From an uncultured Pelagibacteraceae bacterium (GTDB lineage Bacteria > Pseudomonadota > Alphaproteobacteria > Pelagibacterales > Pelagibacteraceae): a DNA stretch of 64,000 bases. The DNA lies in contig CACPPD010000001.1 of NCBI GenBank assembly GCA_902635865.1, positions 62,001-126,000 of the forward strand. Direction: 5' to 3'. The position numbers and the translations under genes were made by a program. Positions 36,187 to 45,668 of this stretch are shown here, piece by piece; within the stretch, counting starts at the first letter, position 1; every line of letters starts with the position of its first letter. The notes under the pieces are model-generated. The model was not told the origin of the DNA and searched no databases. It worked only from the letters and a program-made list of their open reading frames with translations.

Positions 36187-37998
36187 TTAGTGTGATTTAC
36201 CAAGAATTGATTTACCACTCGGTACACGAACATCATCAACCATTTTTTGAGTAGCTTTATCTGGTTCTGTAGTCATCAAACTAACTACCACCATTAAAAC
36301 TAAACTAACAGCTGATCCGAAGATACCAAATGTTAACTGTGTAATTCCTAGGAATCCACTTCCACCAGTTCGTACCCAAACTAAGTACCACGCACCGGCG
36401 ATTAGACCACCTAGCATACCAGCAATCGCACCTTGTCTATTAGCTCTTTTCCACCATACACCAAGTACAAGTGGGAAGAACAATCCAGACATCGCAAAAT
36501 CGAAAGCCCAGATAACTGAACCTAAGATTCCTTGAATCTCCATTGCTGCGATAGTTGCTCCAGCAAAACCAATTATTACAAGTAATACCCTTGCAACAAG
36601 TAGTCGTTTTGCAGTTTCCGCTTTTGGATCAATGATCTTATAGTAAACATCATGTGATATAGCGTTTGCAATCGCTAGAATCAAACCATCGGCAGTAGAC
36701 ATGGCAGCTGCCATACCTCCTGCAGCAACTAGACCTGAAATTACATAAGGTAATCCAGCTATCTCTGGTGTTGCTAATACAACGGCTTTACCACCCATGA
36801 AAAACTCATTTAATTCTAGAGTTCCATTTCCGTTAAAGTCGCTGATAAACATTAGGTTTGCTTGGTTCCAGTTTTGGTACCAATCTATCGCTTCCACTTC
36901 TGCAAATGTCTTACCGATAATACCTGTTGGTAAATTCGGGTCGATCAATGATAACTTAGATAATGTAGCTAACATTGGAGCAGAAGAATAAAGTAGGAAG
37001 ATAAAGAATAATGACCAACCTACTGATTTTCTAGCTGCTTTTACACTTGGAGTAGTAAAGTATCTCATCATCACGTGCGGTAATGATGCTGTTCCCATCA
37101 TCATCGCTAATGCTAATGAAATAAATGCCCAAGGTGTAGCGTTCACTGCAGAGTGAGCTTTAGTTATTCCTGCTAAGCCTTTAGGTACTGATTTTAGATC
37201 AGCAGCTGCGTTTTTAACAAAACCAAACTGTTGTTCTAATTCACCAATTCTAGCTACCTCGTCAGCTAACATAAAGTGAGGGAAGAAACCCGCACCCATT
37301 TTGTTACTGATCCAGAATACTGGAAGTAGGTAAGCTATAATCAGTACGATATATTGTGCAACCTGTGTCCAAGTTACCCCTCTCATACCACCTAACATTG
37401 AACATAATAAAATACTTATTAGCCCAACGTAAACTGCGTATTGGAATGGGATATCAAGTGCAACAGATGCAATAGTACCTGTAGCGTTAATTTGTGCAGT
37501 CACATAAGTAAATGAAGCAACAGTTAAAACGACCACTGCGCTAAATCTTGCTAAATTACCACCGTATCTCGTACCTATAAAATCTGGAACTGTATAACAG
37601 CCAAATTTTCTTAGGTATGGTGCTAATAAAGATGCAACAAGCACGTATCCACCAGTCCAACCAACAAGTAGAGCCATATAACCGTAACCTTTAAAGTAAA
37701 TACCACCTGCCATAGCAACGAATGATGCACCAGACATCCAGTCTGCTGCAGTCGCCATTCCGTTGAAGACTGTTGGTACTTGCCTTCCAGCTACATAATA
37801 TGCATCTGCTTGGGCTGTTCTTGATAGATAACCGATTAATGCATAGATGAATACAGTAAATGCAACGAAAGCGATACCTATCGTTTTAGCTGTCATACCC
37901 ATCTGTTCAGCAATTGCCATAATGATTATGAAACCTACAAATCCTCCTGTATAGATTCCGTAAATCTTAGGCAAATTATCTATGAAATTACCTTTCAT
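36187..37998 (-). CDS. Sodium/solute symporter (SSS family, ActP-like), large subunit
   Basis: The 603-residue protein has about 12-13 membrane helices. Family motifs are ADAYYVAGRQVPTVFNGMA, ATAADWMSGASFVAMAGGIY, and ISGLVAAGGMAAAMSTADG for the sodium site helix. It pairs with the DUF4212 small subunit directly upstream, a known two-gene SSS subfamily. Acetate or a related short acid is a plausible substrate given nearby acsA, but this is inference. Residues 387-398 form a complete EF-hand-like loop in an external or internal loop. Codon use is richer in C/G than in neighbours, suggesting high expression. A strong terminator follows. Confidence 0.92.
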   Translation of the reverse strand: MKGNFIDNLPKIYGIYTGGFVGFIIIMAIAEQMGMTAKTIGIAFVAFTVFIYALIGYLSRTAQADAYYVAGRQVPTVFNGMATAADWMSGASFVAMAGGIYFKGYGYMALLVGWTGGYVLVASLLAPYLRKFGCYTVPDFIGTRYGGNLARFSAVVVLTVASFTYVTAQINATGTIASVALDIPFQYAVYVGLISILLCSMLGGMRGVTWTQVAQYIVLIIAYLLPVFWISNKMGAGFFPHFMLADEVARIGELEQQFGFVKNAAADLKSVPKGLAGITKAHSAVNATPWAFISLALAMMMGTASLPHVMMRYFTTPSVKAARKSVGWSLFFIFLLYSSAPMLATLSKLSLIDPNLPTGIIGKTFAEVEAIDWYQNWNQANLMFISDFNGNGTLELNEFFMGGKAVVLATPEIAGLPYVISGLVAAGGMAAAMSTADGLILAIANAISHDVYYKIIDPKAETAKRLLVARVLLVIIGFAGATIAAMEIQGILGSVIWAFDFAMSGLFFPLVLGVWWKRANRQGAIAGMLGGLIAGAWYLVWVRTGGSGFLGITQLTFGIFGSAVSLVLMVVVSLMTTEPDKATQKMVDDVRVPSGKSILGKSH

Positions 37999-38258
37999 TA
38001 TTCGTCCTCTCTTTCGCTAAAGCCGAACTCTTCATCGATTTTTTCTTGTCTATTCGCAAACCAGAAAATCAAGATTACGAAAGCACCAAGAGATCCCTGA
38101 CATGTAAACCAGTATGTCCACGGATAACCGAAAGGTCCTGTGACCTCGTTCATTTCAGCTCCAAAGAGAAAGATGCCAATTGAGAAAACAAACCAGATTG
38201 CCAGTGTTATAAATAACAATCCCCTGGTTTTTTCCCAGTGTTTTTGTTGATTTGACAT
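37998..38258 (-). CDS. DUF4212 sodium/substrate symporter small subunit
   Basis: The 86-residue protein has two membrane helices (GLLFITLAIWFVFSIGIFLF; WFTCQGSLGAFVILIFWFAN) and an acidic tail. It matches the DUF4212 small subunit that accompanies SSS-family large subunits: FGAEMNEVTGPFGYPWTYW is diagnostic. A clear Shine-Dalgarno, AGAGAGG (38264-38270, minus strand), precedes the ATG, unusual strength for this window. Its stop overlaps the large-subunit ATG. Confidence 0.92.
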   Translation of the reverse strand: MSNQQKHWEKTRGLLFITLAIWFVFSIGIFLFGAEMNEVTGPFGYPWTYWFTCQGSLGAFVILIFWFANRQEKIDEEFGFSEREDE

Positions 38259-38263
38259 TTATA

Positions 38264-38306
38264 CCTCTCTTTTTAGTTATAACTGGGTGAAACCATAACC
38301 ATTATA
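38264..38306 (-). promoter_or_regulatory. Promoter -10 and Shine-Dalgarno of the symporter operon
   Basis: On the minus strand a perfect TATAAT (38306-38301) stands about 43 bp before the DUF4212 ATG, giving a leader of about 35 nt. AGAGAGG (38270-38264) is a strong ribosome-binding site. No convincing -35 box was found, which may mean an activator is needed. Confidence 0.45.
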
Positions 38307-38393
38307 AGGGTTTTGAAAAGACCTAAAATTCACCATATTAGGTACTTATTTACTTACTTTTTTAAGATATAATTGGCGCACTTACAAATTAAC

Positions 38394-39017
38394 ATGGGAA
38401 AATACAAATTAACTTGGAGAGACATAAAACTTGAAGATTTCAAAACATATTTATTCGCTATGTTTAAGGCGTTTATTCCCAAAAAAAAAATAAAAAATTT
38501 AGATGAACTAGAACAATTTATTCAAACAAAATCTGCTTGGGCAACCCAAGTTACTTTATATAATTACTTAAAAACTCGAATGGGAACAAGATACGTTCTT
38601 CATTTTGATAACGATGAATTTATGTCATCAGTAAATCTTGCTAAATGGAATATTTATTCTGTTGCGTTACAAGATTTGACTTTTTTTACTTTTTCATATT
38701 TGAAAGTTAATTTCAATTATCAGGATATTGATAAAGCAAACGAAATTTTTAATAAAATTTTAGATGATGAAATTTCTAATAAAATGCCATTAGATATTAT
38801 TGATGAAGCTAGAAAAAGTTTTGACGAACGATTGGAGAAAATAAATTGGGATGGGTATTTTCAAGACTTACCTTTTAATCCTAGTGCCCTTTCTTTGTAT
38901 AAGTGGGCTCCAATTGCAGACGAATTAAAAACTTTAGATCGAAAGATCGTTTTAAATTCTATGATTTTAAAATGGGATGTTGTTAAACAAGAGTTTAAAG
39001 ATTTAATTCAGTTTTAA
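38394..39017 (+). CDS. Conserved-looking protein of unknown function
   Basis: The 207-residue protein starts [19 protein letters not shown] and is soluble, mixed-helical and rich in aromatic residues ([38 protein letters not shown]). I recognise no domain. I take the ATG at 38394; a TTG at 38373 would add seven residues. It is divergent from the symporter operon and shares stop bases TTAA with acsA, so it may relate to acetate use only by position. Confidence 0.7.
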   Translation: MGKYKLTWRDIKLEDFKTYLFAMFKAFIPKKKIKNLDELEQFIQTKSAWATQVTLYNYLKTRMGTRYVLHFDNDEFMSSVNLAKWNIYSVALQDLTFFTFSYLKVNFNYQDIDKANEIFNKILDDEISNKMPLDIIDEARKSFDERLEKINWDGYFQDLPFNPSALSLYKWAPIADELKTLDRKIVLNSMILKWDVVKQEFKDLIQF

Positions 39018-41110
39018 ATATTTTTTCTATTATCTACTAAACTTTCAACAACACTCGGATCCGCTAGAGTAGTTGTGTCTCCTAATTGACCATGCTCATT
39101 AGCAGCAATCTTCCTTAAAATTCTTCTCATTATTTTTCCAGATCTCGTTTTTGGAAGGCCAGGAGTAAAATGAATTAGATCTGGAGTCGCCAATGGCCCA
39201 ATTTGTTTTCTAACCCAAAGTTTTAGATCTCTTTCAAGTTCGCCTGTTTCAGTTTCTCCTGCATTCAAGGTTACATAACAATATAAACCATTACCTTTAA
39301 TATCATGAGGGTAACCAACGACAGCAGCTTCAGCTACTTTTGGATGAGCAACAAATGCACTTTCAATTTCAGCAGTTCCTAGGTTGTGGCCAGAAACAAT
39401 AATCACATCATCTACTCTTCCAGTGATCCAGTAATAACCATCTTTATCTCTTCTACATCCATCACCAGTAAAATATTTTCCATTAAATTGAGAAAAGTAC
39501 GTATTTATAAATCTTTCATGATCACCATAAACAGTTCTCATTTGTCCAGGCCATGATTGAGCTATGCACAACCTTCCTTCACCAGCTCCTTTAATTTCTT
39601 TACCGTTTTTATCAACTAACACTGGCTTAATTCCATAGAAAGGTTTAGTTGCAGAACCAGGTTTAAGAGGAATTGCCCCTGTTTGTGGTGCAATCATTAT
39701 TCCTCCTGTTTCTGTTTGCCACCACGTGTCTACAATTGGGCATTTAGAATTACCTACAGTTTTATAATACCACATCCAAGCCTCTGGATTTATTGGTTCT
39801 CCGACTGTTCCTAAAAGTTTTAGTGATCTCCTAGAGGTTTTTTTAACCGGTTTATCTCCCTCACGCATTAAAGCTCTAATTGCAGTTGGAGCTGTATAAA
39901 AAGTATTTACTTTATATTTATCAACTATTTGCCACCACCTAGAACTATCGGGATAATTTGGAATTCCTTCAAACATTATAGTTGTTGCACCATTCGAAAG
40001 CGGCCCGTAAATAATGTAACTATGTCCAGTTACCCAGCCAATATCAGCAGTACACCAATAAATATCTTTTGGTTTATAATTGAAAATATATTGATGTGTC
40101 ATTGATGCATAAACCATGTATCCTCCTGTAGTATGAAGAACTCCTTTAGGTTTACCAGTCGAACCAGAAGTATATAAAATAAATAACGGATCCTCTGCAT
40201 TCATTTCTTCAGGTTCACAATGATTAGGAACGTCTTTAATTAGATCATGATACCAAACGTCTCTATTTTGATCCCAGTTGATGTAATTACCTGTTCGTTT
40301 CACAACAATACATTTCTTAACATTTGGGCAACTCATTAAAGCTTCATCGACTGTGTATTTCAGTGGAATAGTTTTTCCACCTCGCACACCTTCATCTGCA
40401 GTAATAATGTATTCAGATTCACAATCATTTACTCTTCCCGAAATAGAATCTGCTGAAAAACCTCCAAAAATAATTGAATGGACTGCACCAATTCTTACAC
40501 AGGCCAGCATTAAAATTGCTAACTCTGGTATCATTGTTAAATAAATTGTTACTCGATCTCCTTTTTTAATTCCTAATTTTTTTAAACCATTTGCAGCTTT
40601 AGAAACTTTTTGGTGAAGCTGTTTATAAGAAATTTTTTGACTATCTTTTGGATCGTCTCCCACCCAAATAATAGCAGTTTTATCTTTTTTATCTTTTAAA
40701 TGTCTATCAATACAATTCACTGAAGCATTTAAAGTACCATCTTCAAACCATTTAATTTTTACCTCTTTTGTACTGTACTTTACATCTTTTATTTTTTTAT
40801 ATGGTTTTATCCAAGTAATTCTTTTTCCTTCTTTTCTCCAAAATTCATCATTACTCTTTATAGATTGAGAATATTTTTGCTGGTATTTACTTTTGTTTGC
40901 TAAGCTACTTTTAACCCACTCTGGTTTTGTTTTAATAACCACTTCAGGAGGTGTATTTCCGTTATCTTTTTTTGCGTTAATTTTTTTTTTTACTTTTTTG
41001 GAATTTTTTTTTCTAACTTTAGATTTTTTTTTAACCTTTTTTGAGGTTTTTTTTCTAACTTTAAACCTTTTTTTTCTTACCTTGCTTTTCTTTTTCTTTT
41101 TTTTTGGCAT
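39014..41110 (-). CDS. acsA: Acetyl-CoA synthetase with lysine-rich N-terminal extension
   Basis: AcsA activates acetate to acetyl-CoA through acetyl-AMP. The adenylation core has [20 protein letters not shown] (A3), [11 protein letters not shown] (A5), [20 protein letters not shown] (A7) and the C-terminal lysine motif [12 protein letters not shown], the target of acetylation control in this family. The catalytic part spans about residues 60-698. The first 48 residues are almost only Lys, Arg, Ser and Val and include two copies of a 14-residue unit; typical Acs lacks this. No internal ATG offers a shorter start. It may serve with the neighbouring symporter. Confidence 0.93.
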   Translation of the reverse strand: MPKKKKKKSKVRKKRFKVRKKTSKKVKKKSKVRKKNSKKVKKKINAKKDNGNTPPEVVIKTKPEWVKSSLANKSKYQQKYSQSIKSNDEFWRKEGKRITWIKPYKKIKDVKYSTKEVKIKWFEDGTLNASVNCIDRHLKDKKDKTAIIWVGDDPKDSQKISYKQLHQKVSKAANGLKKLGIKKGDRVTIYLTMIPELAILMLACVRIGAVHSIIFGGFSADSISGRVNDCESEYIITADEGVRGGKTIPLKYTVDEALMSCPNVKKCIVVKRTGNYINWDQNRDVWYHDLIKDVPNHCEPEEMNAEDPLFILYTSGSTGKPKGVLHTTGGYMVYASMTHQYIFNYKPKDIYWCTADIGWVTGHSYIIYGPLSNGATTIMFEGIPNYPDSSRWWQIVDKYKVNTFYTAPTAIRALMREGDKPVKKTSRRSLKLLGTVGEPINPEAWMWYYKTVGNSKCPIVDTWWQTETGGIMIAPQTGAIPLKPGSATKPFYGIKPVLVDKNGKEIKGAGEGRLCIAQSWPGQMRTVYGDHERFINTYFSQFNGKYFTGDGCRRDKDGYYWITGRVDDVIIVSGHNLGTAEIESAFVAHPKVAEAAVVGYPHDIKGNGLYCYVTLNAGETETGELERDLKLWVRKQIGPLATPDLIHFTPGLPKTRSGKIMRRILRKIAANEHGQLGDTTTLADPSVVESLVDNRKNI
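40982..41062 (-). repeat. Tandem 42-bp repeat encoding the AcsA lysine-rich tail
   Basis: Residues 17-29 ([13 protein letters not shown]) and 31-43 ([13 protein letters not shown]) are near-identical with a 14-residue (42-bp) period, and a partial copy precedes them. The DNA is a string of A-runs on the minus strand, prone to slippage. Confidence 0.8.
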
Positions 41111-41125
41111 AGGATAATTTATTTT

Positions 41126-41539
41126 TTAAATTCTACTCATGTTATTTATAATTTTCCAGCTTTTATAATCAACAGGCATTACAGAAAGCCTACTTTGCTT
41201 TATCAGAGCTAAATGGCTTAAATACTTATTTTTTTTAATACTTTCGAGAGTTATGGGCTTTAAAAATTTAGACTTAAATTGAACAGTAACAGCAACAAAT
41301 CTCCCTGTCTTGTCTGTTTTATCTATATAAAATTCTTTAATAACTTTTACTATTCCAACTATCTCTTTTCCTATGTTTGAATGATAAAAAAAACATAGAT
41401 CTCCTTTCCTCATACTTTTTAAATTTTTTGCAGCTTGATAATTTCTAACACCATCCCAAGGTGCACCTTTAATTCCAGCCTTTTTTTGTTGGTCAATTGA
41501 CCAAACATCAGGTTCAGATTTCATCAACCAATATTGCAT
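41126..41539 (-). CDS. EVE-domain protein
   Basis: The 137-residue protein is a stand-alone EVE domain: YWLMKSEPDVWSIDQQKKAG, PWDGVRNYQAAKNLKSMRKG and DLCFFYHSN. EVE domains belong to the PUA-like fold and are thought to bind modified nucleobases in DNA or RNA. The place next to tsaD is frequent in Alphaproteobacteria. Its ATG overlaps the tsaD stop by one base. Confidence 0.9.
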   Translation of the reverse strand: MQYWLMKSEPDVWSIDQQKKAGIKGAPWDGVRNYQAAKNLKSMRKGDLCFFYHSNIGKEIVGIVKVIKEFYIDKTDKTGRFVAVTVQFKSKFLKPITLESIKKNKYLSHLALIKQSRLSVMPVDYKSWKIINNMSRI

Positions 41540-42612
41540 TACAATTGAACTCCAGCACCTTTAAGAAAAGCTGCATCTTCGTCTAAAGGCCATCTAGGTT
41601 TTGCCGGATAATCTAAATTACTAAATTGATTTAATTTAAATTTTTCCAAACCTACCATTGCAATCATTGCTGCATTATCTCCACAGAACTCTATTGGTGG
41701 AAAAATACCTTTATAATTATTTTCTTCGCACAGATTAATTAACATAGACCTAATTTTTTTATTTGCTGCAACTCCTCCAGCAACAACGAAAATTTTTTCA
41801 TTTAATTCATTTGTTTTTTCAAATTCAGTAAAAGCAATCTTTGTTTTTTTATATAAAATATCCTCAATTGTTTTTTGAAAGGATGCTGCAAGATCATATT
41901 TATCTTGTTCTGATTTAATAGTTTTGCTTATCTTCAACACAGCAGTTTTTAGACCTGCAAAAGAAAGATTGCATCCTCCTTTGCTGAAAATTGGTTTTGG
42001 TAAATCATATTTTTCTGGATCACCTTTTTTAGCTAAAATTTCTATTTGAGGTCCTCCTGGAAATTCGATTCCTAGAAGCTTTGCCGTTTTGTCAAACGCT
42101 TCACCTAATGCATCATCAATAGTTGTTCCTAATCTTTTGTATTTACCAAGATTCTGAACACTTACATATTGTGAGTGCCCACCTGAAACTAAAAGAAGTA
42201 AATATGGATAATTTAAATTTTTATTTAGTTTTGGACTTAAAGCATGTCCTTCTAAATGATTAACAGCAATAAAAGGTTTATTTATTCCTGTTGCGAAAGC
42301 TTTTCCAAAACTTAACCCAACTGATAAACAAACAATTAATCCAGGACCAGCGGTAGAAGCAACCGCATCTATTTCTTCAATTCTTCTTCCACTTTCATCA
42401 ATAGCTTTTTTTACAATCCAATCAATTTTTTCAATGTGTGAACGTGCTGCTAGTTCAGGAACAACACCACCAAACTCCCTATGAACCTCTTCTTGGCTAG
42501 AAACAATGTTGGATAAAACTAATGGAAATCCATCTTCATTTTCAGTTATTAATGAAGCTGCTGTTTCATCACAACTAGTCTCTATTCCAAGAATTAAGGG
42601 TTTTTTGCTCAT
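41539..42612 (-). CDS. tsaD: tRNA threonylcarbamoyladenosine synthase subunit TsaD
   Basis: TsaD transfers the threonylcarbamoyl group to A37 of ANN-decoding tRNAs. The start ILGIETSCDETAASLI is diagnostic. The iron-binding histidines are in VNHLEGHALSP, the ATP loop is LLVSGGHSQYV, and the end has FCGDNAAMIAMVG. At 357 residues it is full length. It is divergent from hemC. Confidence 0.96.
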   Translation of the reverse strand: MSKKPLILGIETSCDETAASLITENEDGFPLVLSNIVSSQEEVHREFGGVVPELAARSHIEKIDWIVKKAIDESGRRIEEIDAVASTAGPGLIVCLSVGLSFGKAFATGINKPFIAVNHLEGHALSPKLNKNLNYPYLLLLVSGGHSQYVSVQNLGKYKRLGTTIDDALGEAFDKTAKLLGIEFPGGPQIEILAKKGDPEKYDLPKPIFSKGGCNLSFAGLKTAVLKISKTIKSEQDKYDLAASFQKTIEDILYKKTKIAFTEFEKTNELNEKIFVVAGGVAANKKIRSMLINLCEENNYKGIFPPIEFCGDNAAMIAMVGLEKFKLNQFSNLDYPAKPRWPLDEDAAFLKGAGVQL

Positions 42613-42666
42613 TCAAATAGTTTTTAATAATTGTACAATCTTTATACAAGTAAGAAATAATTTTTT
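42613..42666. promoter_or_regulatory. Divergent tsaD/hemC promoter region
   Basis: Only 54 bp separate the two starts. A 10-bp palindrome ATTGTACAAT (42630-42639) lies in the middle and supplies a TACAAT-like -10 for tsaD; TATACA (42643-42648) may serve hemC. The -35 matches are weak. Confidence 0.35.
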
Positions 42667-43584
42667 ATGAGAAAAAAAATAATAATTGGATCTAGGGGTA
42701 GCAAACTTGCCTTACTTTATGCTCAACAAGCTAAAGATAAGATTATTGAAAATACTGACCTTGATAATGAAGATATTTTAATTAAATCAATTACAACTAA
42801 AGGTGACGAAGTACAGGATATAAGATTATCTGAGCTTGGTGGCAAAGGTTTGTTTTCCAGTAATATAGAAAAAGAACTTCAGTTAAAAAATATTGATATC
42901 GCAGTCCATGCACTCAAAGATATGCCTGCTAATGAAACAAAAGGATTAACAACAGACTCTTTCCTTGAAAGAAATGACCCGAGAGAGATTTTAATTACAA
43001 AGAATAAAAAAAAACTTAAAGACTTGGATCAAAAGTCAACTGTTGGTACCTCATCATACAGAAGAGAATTTCAAATAAAAAAAATTAGACAAGATTTGAA
43101 CTGTAAACTAATTAGAGGAAATGTAGATACTAGGATTAGAAAATTGAATGAAGGGATGTATGATGCAATTATTTTGTCTTATGCTGGTATCAAATTTTTA
43201 AAATTTGAAAATGAAATCTCAGAAATTTTTTCAGCTGAAGAAATAATTCCTAGCGCAGGACAAGGCGTAATTGCTCTTCAGTGCAGAGAGAATGATGATG
43301 AGACAATTTCTATTTTAAACAAAATTAATCATGAGGAAACATATAAAAGAGCTCACCTTGAGAGAAATATTTTAAAAGTTTTAGATGGAGATTGTGAAAC
43401 AGCAATTGGCGCTCATTCAGTGGTTGATGGAGATAAGATTATAGTGGAGGCTGAACTTTTTTCTTTAGATGGTAAACAAAGGTTTTATGAAAAAAAAGTT
43501 GGTAATTTGAATGAGTTTAAAGAAATTGGTAAAGAGATTGGAATACTTTTAAAAACAAAATCAAATAATTCATATAAAAGATAA
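42667..43584 (+). CDS. hemC: Porphobilinogen deaminase HemC
   Basis: HemC polymerises four porphobilinogens to hydroxymethylbilane. Motifs are GSRGSKLALLYAQQAKD, AVHALKDMPA (catalytic Asp), GTSSYRREFQIK, RGNVDTRIRKL and the dipyrromethane-cofactor cysteine in LDGDCETAIGAHS. At 305 residues it is full length. It stands 1 bp before hemD, whose product closes the ring. Confidence 0.97.
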   Translation: MRKKIIIGSRGSKLALLYAQQAKDKIIENTDLDNEDILIKSITTKGDEVQDIRLSELGGKGLFSSNIEKELQLKNIDIAVHALKDMPANETKGLTTDSFLERNDPREILITKNKKKLKDLDQKSTVGTSSYRREFQIKKIRQDLNCKLIRGNVDTRIRKLNEGMYDAIILSYAGIKFLKFENEISEIFSAEEIIPSAGQGVIALQCRENDDETISILNKINHEETYKRAHLERNILKVLDGDCETAIGAHSVVDGDKIIVEAELFSLDGKQRFYEKKVGNLNEFKEIGKEIGILLKTKSNNSYKR

Positions 43585-43585
43585 T

Positions 43586-44284
43586 ATGCATATTTTGTTA
43601 ACTAGACCACTGGAGGATTGTTCAGAAATGATATTAAAATTTCAATCATTAGGACATCAAGTTTCTCATCTTCCATTAATAAGAATTGAAAAGGTTAATT
43701 ATGAAGAAATTAACTTTTCTGAATATGGTGGAATTGTTTTTACTAGTGCAAATGCAGTAAAATTTTTAAACACAGTAAAATTAGATAAAAATATTAAATG
43801 TTTTTGTGTTGGAAACGCTACAGAAAATAAAGCAAGAAGTATTGGTTTTCAAAATACAATTGCGGCTGAAGGAAATGTTACAAACTTAAAGGAGTTAATT
43901 ATACAAAGTTATGAGTCCAAAAATAATGAATTACTTTATGTTAGTGGCGAAACAATATCGGTTGATTTAGACCAACAGTTATTAAGCGAAGGTTTTAAGG
44001 TAAAAAGAATTATTAATTACAGAGTAGATCATAATCAAAAATTTGATGAGAAATTTGTTAATGAATTAAAATTAAATATGCCTGATATGGTCTATGTTTA
44101 CTCTCAAAATAGTGCATCAAGTTTCTTAAATTTCATAAAGATTTACCAAACCGAAAATTTATGGATGAATACAAATTTGATGTGTATAGGCGAAAAAACC
44201 TCGTCAATACTGAACGAAATTAAATGGAAAAAGATTTTTCTTTTTAACCCTGGAGAAGAAGAGTTTTTGTTATATAAAATTTAG
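43586..44284 (+). CDS. hemD: Uroporphyrinogen-III synthase HemD
   Basis: HemD cyclises hydroxymethylbilane with inversion of ring D. The family is poorly conserved. The start MHILLTRPLEDCSEM, the segment GGIVFTSANAVKFL and the C-terminal VYVYSQNSASSFLNFI fit HemD, and the position after hemC strongly supports it. At 232 residues the length is normal. Confidence 0.88.
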   Translation: MHILLTRPLEDCSEMILKFQSLGHQVSHLPLIRIEKVNYEEINFSEYGGIVFTSANAVKFLNTVKLDKNIKCFCVGNATENKARSIGFQNTIAAEGNVTNLKELIIQSYESKNNELLYVSGETISVDLDQQLLSEGFKVKRIINYRVDHNQKFDEKFVNELKLNMPDMVYVYSQNSASSFLNFIKIYQTENLWMNTNLMCIGEKTSSILNEIKWKKIFLFNPGEEEFLLYKI

Positions 44285-44286
44285 AA

Positions 44287-45372
44287 ATGGAATTAATTAA
44301 TAATTTTTCAGAGATATTTTTATCAGTATGGAATAAAGGAATTCTTGGTGTTGATATTTTTCAAATCTTAATTGGTATTGGAATATTTTTACTATTCTTA
44401 ATTTTTAGAGGTCTAATAAGCAAATTAGTTATTAAAAAATTAGAAATTATCTCTAAAAGAACAACAAATAAATTAGATGATACTTTTGTTCAATCACTTG
44501 TAGGTCCAGCAAGATTTTTACCAATTGTATTGGGATTTTTTATCGCAAGCTATTACATGACTTTCTCACTAGAAGGAAGAGAAGTGGTAGATACAATTAA
44601 TAGAACATTGATCACTATTTTAATTTTTTGGGTAATTCACCAAATCATAGAACCAATCTCATACATACTAAGTGGTTTAGACAAATTGTTAACTAGAGAA
44701 CTTATTGGCTGGATAATTAAGTCATTAAAAATTTTAATTTTTATTTTAGGTTTAGCTGCCGTTTTAGAATTGTGGGGAATTAAAATAGGTCCAATCATTG
44801 CAGGTCTTGGACTGTTTGGTGTTGCTGTAGCATTAGGGGCACAAGATTTATTTAAAAATTTAATATCAGGAATTTTAGTTTTAGTTGAAAAGAGATTTAA
44901 AATTGGAGACTGGATAGCTGTTGAGGGTATTATTGAAGGTGTAGTAGAAAAGATTGGATTTAGATCAACAACAATTAGAAAGTTTGACAAATCTCTTGCT
45001 ATTATTCCTAATTTTCAATTTGCAGAAAATGCAGTTGTAAATGTAAGTGAAACCTCAAATTGGTTAATAAGTTGGATAATTACACTCCAATATGACACTA
45101 CTGTTGATCAGTTGAAAAAGATTAGAGATGAAATCGAAAGTCATATCAATTCAAGTGAGGATTATAATACTTCAATTGGAGTTGCGGTAAGAGTTGATAA
45201 ATTTTCAGATAGTTCAATAGATATGTATGTAAGATGTTTTACAAAATCTGGAAGTTGGAATAATTGGCTAGATGTTAAAGAAAGACTAGCAATAGCTATT
45301 AAAGAAATTGTTGAGAAAAATGGTGCTTCATTTGCGTTTCCAAGCCAGTCGATTTACGTTGAGAAAAAATGA
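44287..45372 (+). CDS. MscS-type mechanosensitive ion channel
   Basis: The 361-residue protein has about four or five membrane helices. The pore helix AGLGLFGVAVALGAQDLFKN, with its Gly/Ala pattern, is followed by the beta domain LVEKRFKIGDWIAVEGIIEG and FRSTTIRKFDKSLAIIPNFQ. Such channels release solutes on osmotic downshock. It lies between hemD and yggT, overlapping the latter by 4 bp. Confidence 0.93.
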   Translation: MELINNFSEIFLSVWNKGILGVDIFQILIGIGIFLLFLIFRGLISKLVIKKLEIISKRTTNKLDDTFVQSLVGPARFLPIVLGFFIASYYMTFSLEGREVVDTINRTLITILIFWVIHQIIEPISYILSGLDKLLTRELIGWIIKSLKILIFILGLAAVLELWGIKIGPIIAGLGLFGVAVALGAQDLFKNLISGILVLVEKRFKIGDWIAVEGIIEGVVEKIGFRSTTIRKFDKSLAIIPNFQFAENAVVNVSETSNWLISWIITLQYDTTVDQLKKIRDEIESHINSSEDYNTSIGVAVRVDKFSDSSIDMYVRCFTKSGSWNNWLDVKERLAIAIKEIVEKNGASFAFPSQSIYVEKK

Positions 45373-45659
45373 TAGCTATTTTTTATTTAGTTTTACAAAT
45401 TTTAAAATTGTATTCTTATGTTGTAATCGCCAATGTTATTGTAAGTTGGTTAATAGCTTTTAACGTTCTTAATACTCAAAATAGGTTTGTGTATGCAATT
45501 TTAGAGTTGAGTTACAAATTAACCGAGCCTTTCCTTAATAAAATTAGACGTTTTTTGCCAAATTTAGGTTCATTAGATATTTCTCCAATCATTCTTCTTT
45601 TATTGATTTGGTTTATCGAAATGTGTATGAAGCTGTACATCGCACCTATGATTTTTTAA
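45369..45659 (+). CDS. YggT-family membrane protein
   Basis: The 96-residue protein has two membrane helices flanking the family motif SYKLTEPFLNKIRRFLPNLG, followed by LDISPIILLLLIWFIE. YggT proteins are linked to osmotic tolerance and membrane organisation, with no defined mechanism. Placement after mscS is consistent with an osmotic role (inference). folD follows after 9 bp. Confidence 0.9.
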   Translation: MIAIFYLVLQILKLYSYVVIANVIVSWLIAFNVLNTQNRFVYAILELSYKLTEPFLNKIRRFLPNLGSLDISPIILLLLIWFIEMCMKLYIAPMIF

Positions 45660-45668
45660 GAGAGAAAT

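Noticed and set aside
40893-41117. Phe-rich open frame opposite the AcsA lysine tail
   Set aside because: The complement of poly-Lys codons reads as Phe/Leu; not a gene.
44637-44990. Open frame antisense to mscS
   Set aside because: Shadow frame over the conserved pore and beta domain.
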